Shown here: positions 7,980 through 15,628 of the stretch, in pieces | Layout: each line of letters opens with the position of its first letter | How positions within the stretch are numbered: the first letter of the stretch is position 1 | Assembly: GCA_014360005.1 (NCBI GenBank) | Contig: JACIYI010000019.1 | Coordinates: 1-41,006 of the forward strand | Source of the DNA: Candidatus Aminicenantota bacterium | GTDB lineage: Bacteria; Acidobacteriota; Aminicenantia; Aminicenantales; Saccharicenantaceae | Length of the DNA: 41,006 nucleotides | Direction: 5' to 3' | Translations under genes and position numbers: made by a program | Notes under the pieces: generated by a model | Database searches by the model: none | What the model was told of the DNA's origin: nothing | The model's input: the letters and a program-made list of their open reading frames with translations, nothing else

Positions 7980-9452
7980 ATGGAAGGCAATAAGAGAAAA
8001 AGAGTGCTGGTCGGGATGAGCGGCGGGGTGGACTCTTCCGTGGCCGCGCTGTTATTGAAAAGGCAAGGTTACGAGGTAATCGGCGTGACCATGAAGATAA
8101 CGCCGGAGAAAGGGCAGCGACCAGAAGGGTCCTCCGGGTTGGGTCAGCGTGGTAGGTTGAAGGAAGGAGTCACTCCTGCCGGTAATAAGACCAGCCAATC
8201 TCCCCCGGTGGAAAGGTCGTCCGCGCCTGGCCTGCAATCTCCGCCGTCATCTTCAATAACTGGTGATGATTCGGCCAATAAAATCTCTCGCGCCGGACGG
8301 CGACTGTCTTGCTTCGGCGATGATTCCGAGGAAGAGGTCAAAGAAGCCGAGGCGGTGGCCAGGCACATCGGCATTCCTTTTCAGGTGGTGGACCTCAGTC
8401 GGGAATATGAAGAGCGCATCCTGAGCTATTTCAGAAGTGAATATGCGCGGGGCCGAACGCCCAATCCCTGCGTCAGGTGCAATGCCGAGATTAAGTTCGG
8501 CTTGCTGCTCGAAGGCTGTCGGAAGCTGGGGCTGGATTATGATTACTTTGCCACCGGTCATTATGCCCGGGTCAGGTTTGAAGCGAGGACCGGGCGGTGG
8601 CTCCTGCTTAAGGCCAGAGAGGTGGCCAAAGACCAGTCCTATTTCCTGTCGCTGCTGAGTCAGGAGCAGCTCGGCCGGACCCTTTTTCCGCTGGGGGAAC
8701 TGAGTAAAGTCGAGGTGCGGAAAATCGCCCGGGAAAATAATTTGCCGCTCAGCGAAAAAGAGGAAAGCCAGGATTTTTATGCTGGCGATTACCGCGAGCT
8801 GCTCGGACCGGGCAAGCCTGGCTACATCAAGGACCTGAGCGGGCGGGTGCTGGGGAAGCACGACGGCATCGAGAATTTTACCATCGGGCAGCGCCGGGGG
8901 CTGGGAGTCAGCAGCACGGGGCGGCTTTATGTGGTTAAAATTGAGCCGGAAACCGGTACGGTATACGTGGGCGAGGAAAAGGATTTGCTGACCCAGCGCT
9001 TCCGGGTTGAGAAAGTGAACTGGATTGCCCGGGTGCCAGAAGCGGGCGAAGAGCTCGAGGCTACGGTCAGAGTGCGCTATAAATCGCCGGAGCTGAACTG
9101 CCGGATTGTTACGGGGGCGGCGTGGAAGGTGAGAACAGAGGAAGCGGGGGCAGGGAAAGCGGGAGCAGGGAGGGCTGATGTTGATTTTGCCGGCGGCGGT
9201 AATAAAGCTGATTCAGCCGGTAAGGGCCAGCGGGCCAGGCGGGCCGACACTGTGGATGCGGCCGGTAGAGTTGCTGAAGCATTCAGAATTACTGAAGGAG
9301 CCGAATCAGCACCGGTTGAGGCGAAGGCATTAGTTGAAGCGCTGAGTGAGGTTGAGGCGGTGCTCCTTTCTCCTTACAAAGCCATCACGCCGGGCCAGGT
9401 AGCAGTTTTTTACGACGGCGAGGCCGTGCTGGGCGCCGGCTTCATCTCCTAA
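7980..9452 (+). CDS. mnmA: tRNA-specific 2-thiouridylase MnmA, with insertions and a missing cysteine
   Basis: Adenylates and thiolates U34 of tRNA Lys, Glu and Gln in the cytoplasm. The PP-loop SGGVDSS is at residues 14-20, NPCVRCNAEIKFG at 162-174 (C164, C167), ATGHYAR at 191-197, KDQSYFL near 218 and the GQRRGLGV motif is intact. Two features are odd. A hydrophilic low-complexity insertion occupies about residues 41-108, before CFGDDSEEEVKEAE, and a second Ala/Gly/Glu-rich insertion lies in the C-terminal barrel (about 383-455). The segment that normally carries the second catalytic cysteine (ESQDICF in most homologues, Cys199 in E. coli) reads ESQDFYAGD at 262-270, without Cys. At 490 residues it is well above the usual 360-380. 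Start ATG follows a purine-rich GAGACGGAG. Family call is firm; the sulfur-transfer mechanism is uncertain. Confidence 0.92.
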   Translation: MEGNKRKRVLVGMSGGVDSSVAALLLKRQGYEVIGVTMKITPEKGQRPEGSSGLGQRGRLKEGVTPAGNKTSQSPPVERSSAPGLQSPPSSSITGDDSANKISRAGRRLSCFGDDSEEEVKEAEAVARHIGIPFQVVDLSREYEERILSYFRSEYARGRTPNPCVRCNAEIKFGLLLEGCRKLGLDYDYFATGHYARVRFEARTGRWLLLKAREVAKDQSYFLSLLSQEQLGRTLFPLGELSKVEVRKIARENNLPLSEKEESQDFYAGDYRELLGPGKPGYIKDLSGRVLGKHDGIENFTIGQRRGLGVSSTGRLYVVKIEPETGTVYVGEEKDLLTQRFRVEKVNWIARVPEAGEELEATVRVRYKSPELNCRIVTGAAWKVRTEEAGAGKAGAGRADVDFAGGGNKADSAGKGQRARRADTVDAAGRVAEAFRITEGAESAPVEAKALVEALSEVEAVLLSPYKAITPGQVAVFYDGEAVLGAGFIS

Positions 9453-9631
9453 AAAACAAAAAACGGGGGACACAATACTCAATCCCCAATTTTTTTATAA
9501 AATTGGTACCACGAAAATGTGTGCCACAATACTCAAACACCAAAAAATATTGGTGGCATGATAAATTGGTGACGTCCTAAATATTCACAAGTTGAAAAAA
9601 TAGAAAATATAGATTGTGTCCCCATTTTTTT
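9453..9631. repeat. Family-3 repeat element filling the mnmA convergent interval
   Basis: Directly after the mnmA stop the sequence reads an A-run followed by GGGGGACACAAT. At the other end (9595-9631) an inverted copy ends ATTGTGTCCCC plus a T-run and overlaps the stop codon of the next gene. Inside are a second diverged CACAATACTCAA unit and short hairpins (CCAAAAAATATTGG). The interval therefore consists almost entirely of repeat sequence, and its outer ends look like terminators for both genes. Confidence 0.75.
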
Positions 9632-11417
9632 ATCTTTTAACTTTTAAGGTTATTGCTGATAACGATTTAGTTAGGTTTTGGAGATGGTCTAATAACCTCT
9701 GGTTTTCTGTGAAACTGGTTGACAGGCTCTTGAAATTACTTTTCAATTTTTCCAAATCTTCCTTATTTTGGGTCTTTGACAAACGAATAGTTTGAATGAG
9801 TAGCTCGTTCAACCTGTTGAGAAGCCTTAAGTAGCTTTCGGAGGCGTCGATGAAAAAGTTTAATTTTGTAAGCTCTGCCGGTTCTAATTCTTCATGAGCT
9901 CCGGACAGAAAATTATTAAAATCCTGCCGGGCTTTTTCCAGTTCATCAATGATGGGCTGTATCCGTCCCAGGGTTTCTTCTGGGTTTGAGTTAACTCCTA
10001 AATAATAAATGGTAAATATGTATAGAATGTAGGAAAGGTCCGTAAAGTACTCAAAAGGGGAAGTTCCTCGCCAGAAAATCGGTAGCCTTTGTTTAACATA
10101 AAAAATGGCGGGCATTTCTTTTATTTGCTCCTGTGAGGTAGTTGCGGCCGTCGGACCGGTTGCCTCTCTTTTTTTAATTGTATAAGAGATCAACTGAGCC
10201 TCCTGATAAAGACCTGATTTGTCCAGACTTTCCAGGGCGAATTTAACCAGTCCTCCTGGAACGGCCTCTGAATGCCAGATGGACAATCTTTTGGGCTGCT
10301 CCTTGCTGTTGATGAGAATGACGACCCGCTCGCAGCCGAGTGTTCTGCCCTGAATAGGAAGATTTTCGGTATCTTCTGCCACAACAATAGCATCGGGATG
10401 AGAAAGAAAATAGGATAGGTCCACACCCAGCCTGGTATCAAAGAGATCTTTTTCGGGGAAGGCCTCTTCTGCCTGACTAAAGGCAATTATATTTTCGGTG
10501 GTGTCCTCGGATGTTCCCCCAGAAGGATGGCCAGGTGCGCCAGTGATTTTTTCCTGGCAAGTAATAATAGCAGCTTCTTCATTCACGTTAAGCACCCGAA
10601 AAGTTTTTTCCGATTGAAGAGAGAAACTGGAGAATTTCTGGCTGACTTTGAATTTTGCTTGCGTACCGGCTTCATAATTTTTCCAGTACTCGTATCGACC
10701 ATCTCCCAGCAATTTTTTTCTCCAGTGCGCTTCGGCTGGTAAGAGAAGTGGCGCAGGTTGGGGGCTGACGATGTCCTGGTCAACGGTTATTTTCAGAGGC
10801 AGAAGGGAATGAAGGACGTAAAAAAATTGATCCAGATTTTCCTGATAAAAGTCTGCCTGTGAGATTAGTTGAATTATTATTACCTTGTCGCCGATTTTAG
10901 AGAAACCTATTTTCATTTTAAATTTGGCAATTTTGTCTTCGGCTGTCGTGGTTAAGAATTTATAATTGCGGTAAGAAGTAATAGTTTCTTCGGGCCCGAA
11001 TTTAATGCTGGGAAGTGTTTTTGAAATTTCTTTCTGCTCTGCTTTGACCAGCTCAATAAGATTTTGGTATGAAGGTAGCTTGCGAATATCAACGATAAGG
11101 CCATTTTTAAATGAGTATCCCATTTCTGTTGGTTGAACAGAGCCTGGCGGACAAATAAAAAGCGGAATGGTTCCTCTGGAGGAGTCTGGATAAAGAGGAG
11201 TCCAGCCAGGCGGGCAGTAAACCAACAAGCCGAGGTCATCAACAAAGGGAATAGCTATATCGGACGGCGGAGACCAATTAATCGATGTTTTTTGCTGTTC
11301 GAGCTTAGATTGTCCGGCCAATTCAGGCGGGATAGTAAAGGGACTGATTAAAGACAAAAAAATGAGGGGAAAGAAAATTATTCGTGGGTGGCGAAAGGAA
11401 AGAGGTCTTTTGCCCAT
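9630..11417 (-). CDS. Secreted protein of unknown function
   Basis: I do not recognise the 595-residue product with confidence. A signal peptide (PRIIFFPLIFLSLISPF) is followed by an N-terminal domain of about 170 residues (LGLLVYCPPGWTPLYPDSSRGTIPLF and later DKVIIIQLISQADFY) that recalls the DcrB/PsbP-like fold; this is only a resemblance. The central part is beta-rich. The last 130 residues are helical, with heptad-like patterns that suggest a coiled coil. Base use is clearly AT-richer than in the neighbours (many AAA, TTT and ATT codons), which hints at acquisition by transfer. Start ATG 11417 has AGGGCAG upstream. The stop overlaps the family-3 repeat shared with mnmA. It was probably transcribed from the AT-rich region upstream. 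Confidence 0.75.
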   Translation of the reverse strand: MGKRPLSFRHPRIIFFPLIFLSLISPFTIPPELAGQSKLEQQKTSINWSPPSDIAIPFVDDLGLLVYCPPGWTPLYPDSSRGTIPLFICPPGSVQPTEMGYSFKNGLIVDIRKLPSYQNLIELVKAEQKEISKTLPSIKFGPEETITSYRNYKFLTTTAEDKIAKFKMKIGFSKIGDKVIIIQLISQADFYQENLDQFFYVLHSLLPLKITVDQDIVSPQPAPLLLPAEAHWRKKLLGDGRYEYWKNYEAGTQAKFKVSQKFSSFSLQSEKTFRVLNVNEEAAIITCQEKITGAPGHPSGGTSEDTTENIIAFSQAEEAFPEKDLFDTRLGVDLSYFLSHPDAIVVAEDTENLPIQGRTLGCERVVILINSKEQPKRLSIWHSEAVPGGLVKFALESLDKSGLYQEAQLISYTIKKREATGPTAATTSQEQIKEMPAIFYVKQRLPIFWRGTSPFEYFTDLSYILYIFTIYYLGVNSNPEETLGRIQPIIDELEKARQDFNNFLSGAHEELEPAELTKLNFFIDASESYLRLLNRLNELLIQTIRLSKTQNKEDLEKLKSNFKSLSTSFTENQRLLDHLQNLTKSLSAITLKVKR

Positions 11418-11786
11418 TTGTCTGCCCTGATTTTTATTAAATTTAAGGTTAATTATTTTTAAAAAAAAACAGAAAAAAAATCAAAAACGGCGATAGGTTG
11501 GGTGGTATTATTCAATAATGGGCAACGTGGAGCAGGATAAACAACAATGAGCCACAATGAGTAAAGATAAGCAGGGATGAGGGAAATGTATACAGTAGGT
11601 TAAAGGCATCCCAGGCTTTCATTCTTAGGGTGAGTTGGTCCTTGATTTTTTTGTTGAAGTTATCTGCTAATTATATTTATTTCCAAGATGTTCTCTGATT
11701 GCACTGGCTTTCCCTGGGGGAGCTGGAGAATGCGCAGATCTAAAAAATAGGAAATATATATTGTGTCACTAATTTTTACGGTTTTG
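11418..11786. other. AT-rich intergenic region with a family-3 repeat copy
   Basis: These 369 bp hold long A and T tracts near 11455-11485, suitable as an upstream region for the minus-strand gene that starts at 11417. A family-3 copy lies at 11741-11777 (GGAAATATATATTGTGTC then AATTTTT), ten bases from the stop of the NTF2-like gene, so it is again at a gene 3' end. I see no gene. Confidence 0.55.
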
Positions 11787-12230
11787 TTAGTGGCGGTAAT
11801 AAATTTTGCCGACGATTTTCCAGCCATCAGGAAATTTGTAGAGCGAAAGATAATCAGTAAAAATTCTCTGGCCTTCGCGGTGCAATTCCAGCTTGACCAC
11901 GGCGGCATCGCCAGTGATGTCAACCTGGATAAATTTGCAAGTGGTCAGCGGCGGTTTCTGGCCGGCAGCCTTTCTCTTCTCAGTGGAGGCAATCCAGTTG
12001 GCTATCGGCAACCGGGTCAACTGGCCGTCTCGCAGGCCGAGCAACACGAAGTCGGGGTGAAAACCGACCCGGGTTTTTTCCAGGTCGCCCAGGTTTTGTA
12101 GCCCGTCGACATAAGCAGTTTGAATCAGGTTTTTGATAGCTTCCTCGTCACTTTTTTCCTGGGCCCTTAAAGTTGAAGAGAAAATCAACGTCGCGGCCAG
12201 CAGGATCACCGGTAAAATTCTTTTGGTCAT
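11787..12230 (-). CDS. Secreted NTF2-like (lumazine-binding-like) protein
   Basis: Small exported protein of 147 residues with signal peptide MTKRILPVILLAATLIFSST. The mature part matches the NTF2/SnoaL-like layout of the Lumazine_bd_2 type: an N-terminal helix (DEEAIKNLIQTAYVDGLQ), FHPDFVLLG, a helix with IANWI, and curved strands ending DGWKIVGKIYYRH. Such proteins bind small ligands or act as accessory domains; the substrate cannot be told. The start is set at ATG 12230, which has GGAG 7 nt upstream. Two in-frame ATG codons further upstream (12251, 12245) lack a site. It lies downstream of the DUF5916 gene on the same strand, separated by a repeat doublet that probably ends transcription between them. 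Confidence 0.75.
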   Translation of the reverse strand: MTKRILPVILLAATLIFSSTLRAQEKSDEEAIKNLIQTAYVDGLQNLGDLEKTRVGFHPDFVLLGLRDGQLTRLPIANWIASTEKRKAAGQKPPLTTCKFIQVDITGDAAVVKLELHREGQRIFTDYLSLYKFPDGWKIVGKIYYRH

Positions 12231-12287
12231 GAACACTCCTTTCATGGTCAACTTATCATGAAATTTCAGGCAAAATCAACCAGCGTT

Positions 12288-12382
12288 GGGGACACCTGCA
12301 AGTGTCCCCGGATTTAGCCCGAATTTTCTCGGGGAAAATTATGGCCATTGGACCGAAAGAGGGGACACCTGCAGGTGTCCCC
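12288..12382. repeat. Family-1 palindrome doublet at the 3' end of a DUF5916 gene
   Basis: Copies lie at 12288-12309 (one mismatch in the right arm) and 12361-12382 (perfect), with centres 73 bp apart. Read on the minus strand, the DUF5916 stop TAA is followed by AAGA and then the GGGGACACC arm. The same junction is seen at 29767-29774 and at 30678-30671. The spacer read on the minus strand resembles that of the 25310 doublet (TCTTTC, then TCC, GGCCA and AATTTTC in the same order). Confidence 0.9.
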
Positions 12383-12386
12383 TCTT

Positions 12387-15347
12387 TTACAGGTTGAAAT
12401 TGTAAGAGAACTTGAGTAGGAAGACGTTGTCGGGGCGGCCGCTGAACAGGGAGCTCAGGTCGTTGTCGAAATCCAGCAGGCCGCTATATCCGTAATTGGT
12501 CCGGCCCTGGGACCAGACCAGGAATAGCGTGCACCCTGGCTTGTATTCCCAGCGCAGGACCAGGTTAGACCGAAACTGCCTGAAATTGAAATCAGGATTG
12601 CCGAAGGAATAATCAACCAGCCCGTCGCCGTTTTCATCCACCCGATAAACAGCCGCCGCCCCATCATAAGAAATCTCACCATCGCCAAACAGATGGTAAC
12701 GGTCAGCCCAGTTCCTGGCCCGCGGCTCGGTAATCATTTTGAAGCGGCTGTACTTCCCGGCCGAAATGAAAGGCATACCGTAAAACTGCAGGCTCAGGTC
12801 CGGAGTCAGGCTGAGGTTCAAGCGGACAACCAGCGACAGCGTCTTCTGGTCGATCTTGCCCACCAGGTAGCGCCGGTCGTCCTCATAACCCACGGTCGCC
12901 ACGTACTGCAGCTCGCTTCTGAAAATTGAGTAGGCCGGCCGCAAAGACAGGTTAAAAGCGGGCACCGGCACGTAGGTTATCTGCGGGCTCAGGCTCACTA
13001 TCCGGCTGTCATCGTTGTCTGACTGCCGCCACTGTCCCTGAAGCGCCAGCCGCAACTTCTTCCGGCTATCAGTCTGAACGTAACTCCAGATGCTCATGGC
13101 CGGAGCCACCCTCAGCAGCGGGCCGCCGCGCAGGGCGCTCTGCGATAATCCCGTAAACTGCCTGTTAAGGCCGAAGCTCAGGCTCCAGTAATTCTTGAAC
13201 TGGGCCCAGGCGTTGACGTTACCCCCGGCAAAAATTCTTTCACCGCCGAAGTTCCAGCCGGTCCACTGGTTGATATTCAGGTTGAGGTTGCGGAAAATGC
13301 TGAAGGGCTTGTAGAAACGATAACCCGCCCAGAAATATTGCATGGCCACATCGGCTGACCGCAGGAATCCCATGTCGTTGAGCTCCAGGCCAGGCGACCT
13401 CCAGGTGATTCCGGTTGAGAAAATCAGGTGCGAGCCGCCAGTTCGTCCGAATTCGAGCGAGCCGCCGTGACCGTAAAGCGAGCGCCGGGTCGGGTCATAG
13501 GTCAGGTAATCGGCATCCGGCCTATTGAAATAATGTACTGACGACAACTGCGTCCGCTGCAGGGCTTCTTCAGTGCCGAAAACACCGCTACCGACCAGCT
13601 TCAATGAAAAATAATACTGGCGTTCTTTCCAGCTGTGGTAAAAGTCAAGCCCTCCGCTGTAAGCCGAGCGGTGCAGCGGCCCTTCACTCCTGGAATCAAG
13701 ATTGCGGTTGGTGGCTGTGAACATGGCCCCGATGACCGTGGCTCCCTGGCGGTAATCCTTGGACAGCCTGAAGGCGGCGTAGTTGGTCAGGGGTTCGACC
13801 GTTTCCTGGCCGTAAAGTCCGCTGTCCGGGTCGAAGGTGGAGGCCGATTCTCTGGACGTCAGGGCTTCCATGGCCCCGATCGACCAGCCGTTTCTGGTCT
13901 TGCCCGAGAGCTTGAAAGCGCCAAGGATGGTGGTTGAGGTCGGCAGGCTGCAAAAGCCGGCCGTATCCGGGTAAAGCTGCGGGGCCCGGCCGATTCGCCG
14001 GCTGTAGAAAAGGTTATCGTAGGAGAAATCGCCGTCGCCACTAGTTATCTTGTAATTGGTGATGTTCTGACCTTCAACGAAAAAAGGCCTCTTTTCTTCA
14101 AAATAAGTTTCGTAGGCCGTCAGGTTGATTTCCGAAGGGTCGGCTTCGACCTGGCCGAAGTCGGGGTTGAGAGTGAAATTGAGAGTCAGGTCGTGGGTCA
14201 GACCGATTTTGCCGTCCAGGCCGCCGCGGATGTTCTTTTCTTTTCCGGTGAGGAAGGGGTTGCCGGGCTCGGCCGGGTAGGAGCGAAGGCGTCCGACGGT
14301 ATAGGGCATTATTTCAATCTGGCGAGGTGGCTTGAGGCCGGTCATGCCGCGAAGTTCACCGAACTGACTGGTCCAGCCCGGGGCATTTTTGGGAATGGGC
14401 TGCCAGAGGGAAATTTCCGCTTTGCGGAATAATTCGCGCCAGACTTCCAGCCCCCAGACCTGCTCGCCCGAGGTGCTGAAGCGCAGCTGGGAGAAAGGAA
14501 TTTTCATTTCTGCGGTCCAGCCCCTGTCATCAACCGCGGTTTTCACCTCCCAGATGGGATCCCAGGAAAGGTCCACCGAGTTTTCGTCGAAGCTGTCGTT
14601 GGGCAGAATCTGGTCGGCCTTCACCCCGGCCGCATTGACCGCAAAGCAGTAGCTGGTCCTGAGGTCGTGCAGGCTGTCTATGAAAACCATCACGTAATCT
14701 CCCGAGGTGAGGTCACGACGCCCCAGGCGTCGTTCGATGGTCTGCGGTTGCGAGTCATAACAGCGAATGGCCAGGTAGAGGTGGCTGTCATCGTAGAGGA
14801 TTTTGAAGGCAGTTTGTTCAGCTGGGGCCTGACCTTCGTAGGGATGGAACTGAACGAAATCGGTGTACCAGTCGCCGTGCTCCCAGGCCGGGTCGTCCAG
14901 CCTGCCATCGATGGCCGGGGCGTGAGGATTGATTCTTTGAGCTTGAGCCACCTTCCTTGGTTGCTGCTTATTGTTATTGTTGTTTGCTTGCGGGCTTCCC
15001 GCTTGAGCTGGCTGGGCTGCGGCCATAGAGAGGAAAGCGGTCAGGATTATGAGTAAAGAAAATAAAATGGCGGCAATCCGACTTATCGACAGCTTGTGCC
15101 AGGGCCGGGGGCTGTGGCCCTGCTGGGCTCGTGGACTTTGGGTGGGGGAGGGAAGACGGAGTGGAGTGGGTGGGATGACAGATTCTTCCCTGGGCAATAA
15201 ATCGCCTGCTGGTGAGTTTAATTCAGTAGGAAATTGAGATGAAGCTGCTAGTGGTAAGTGGGCCTGGGGGATACAGGCCTGCGATTTGAGTGATTCAAGT
15301 TCAAGCGGCGGCCAGATTTTTTGCAAATCTCCGGACACAATTTTCAT
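12387..15347 (-). CDS. DUF5916 outer-membrane protein with CBM9-like N-terminal domain
   Basis: A 986-residue protein of unknown function. A hydrophobic export segment lies at about 89-112, followed by an Asn/Gln-rich linker. A CBM9-like beta-sandwich (about 130-325) starts IDGRLDDPAW and includes WTAEMKIPFSQLRF. The DUF5916 barrel region contains FGQVEADPSEINLTAYETYFEEKRPFFVEGQ and ends FSYNFNL. Proteins of this kind are common in Aminicenantes-type and Bacteroidota genomes, often near carbohydrate or peptide use genes. The protein at 27043-29769 is a clear paralogue over its whole length. The N-terminus is odd: about 85 polar, proline-rich residues precede the export segment, yet AAGGAG nine bases before ATG 15347 supports this start, and no internal ATG, GTG or TTG suits a shorter signal peptide. 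The stop is followed four bases later by a palindrome. Confidence 0.88.
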   Translation of the reverse strand: MKIVSGDLQKIWPPLELESLKSQACIPQAHLPLAASSQFPTELNSPAGDLLPREESVIPPTPLRLPSPTQSPRAQQGHSPRPWHKLSISRIAAILFSLLIILTAFLSMAAAQPAQAGSPQANNNNNKQQPRKVAQAQRINPHAPAIDGRLDDPAWEHGDWYTDFVQFHPYEGQAPAEQTAFKILYDDSHLYLAIRCYDSQPQTIERRLGRRDLTSGDYVMVFIDSLHDLRTSYCFAVNAAGVKADQILPNDSFDENSVDLSWDPIWEVKTAVDDRGWTAEMKIPFSQLRFSTSGEQVWGLEVWRELFRKAEISLWQPIPKNAPGWTSQFGELRGMTGLKPPRQIEIMPYTVGRLRSYPAEPGNPFLTGKEKNIRGGLDGKIGLTHDLTLNFTLNPDFGQVEADPSEINLTAYETYFEEKRPFFVEGQNITNYKITSGDGDFSYDNLFYSRRIGRAPQLYPDTAGFCSLPTSTTILGAFKLSGKTRNGWSIGAMEALTSRESASTFDPDSGLYGQETVEPLTNYAAFRLSKDYRQGATVIGAMFTATNRNLDSRSEGPLHRSAYSGGLDFYHSWKERQYYFSLKLVGSGVFGTEEALQRTQLSSVHYFNRPDADYLTYDPTRRSLYGHGGSLEFGRTGGSHLIFSTGITWRSPGLELNDMGFLRSADVAMQYFWAGYRFYKPFSIFRNLNLNINQWTGWNFGGERIFAGGNVNAWAQFKNYWSLSFGLNRQFTGLSQSALRGGPLLRVAPAMSIWSYVQTDSRKKLRLALQGQWRQSDNDDSRIVSLSPQITYVPVPAFNLSLRPAYSIFRSELQYVATVGYEDDRRYLVGKIDQKTLSLVVRLNLSLTPDLSLQFYGMPFISAGKYSRFKMITEPRARNWADRYHLFGDGEISYDGAAAVYRVDENGDGLVDYSFGNPDFNFRQFRSNLVLRWEYKPGCTLFLVWSQGRTNYGYSGLLDFDNDLSSLFSGRPDNVFLLKFSYNFNL

Positions 15348-15487
15348 CTATGACTACTCCTTAAGGAATTTTCCAGTACTTTCAGGGAGGCGAACCAGGA
15401 GTGAATCTGTGGCCAGTTGGCCAAAGCCTATCACAAATTCATGAATATATACCTGTGAACAGGCCAAAGGGTTGCCGGAAAAAAGAG

Positions 15488-15589
15488 AAATGTAAGGTGT
15501 CCCGATTTTTTACGAAAAAAATGGAAAAATCTAGGGTGTCCCGATTTTTTACGAAAAAAATGGAAAAATCTAGGGTGTCCCGATTTTTT
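15488..15589 (-). repeat. Three family-2 repeat copies in tandem, 39-bp unit
   Basis: Copies end at 15511, 15550 and 15589. The second and third are exact 39-bp repeats (TAGGGTGTCCCGATTTTTT then an A-rich linker). The first has one change (TAAGGTGTCCC). Each can fold AAAAATC against GATTTTT. The array lies between the divergent DUF5916 and GHL10 genes; TATAAT at 15596-15601 directly follows it and could be a -10 for the GHL10 gene. Because 39 is a multiple of three, the array keeps an apparent open frame, which I do not take as a gene. Confidence 0.9.
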
Positions 15590-15628
15590 GAGTTATTATA
15601 ATTGGTGATTTACGGTCGGGAGGTGGAT

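Noticed and set aside
15401..15601. Open frame with a 13-residue repeat
   Set aside because: It is only the translation of the 39-bp family-2 tandem repeat, has no ribosome site and overlaps the likely promoter of the GHL10 gene.
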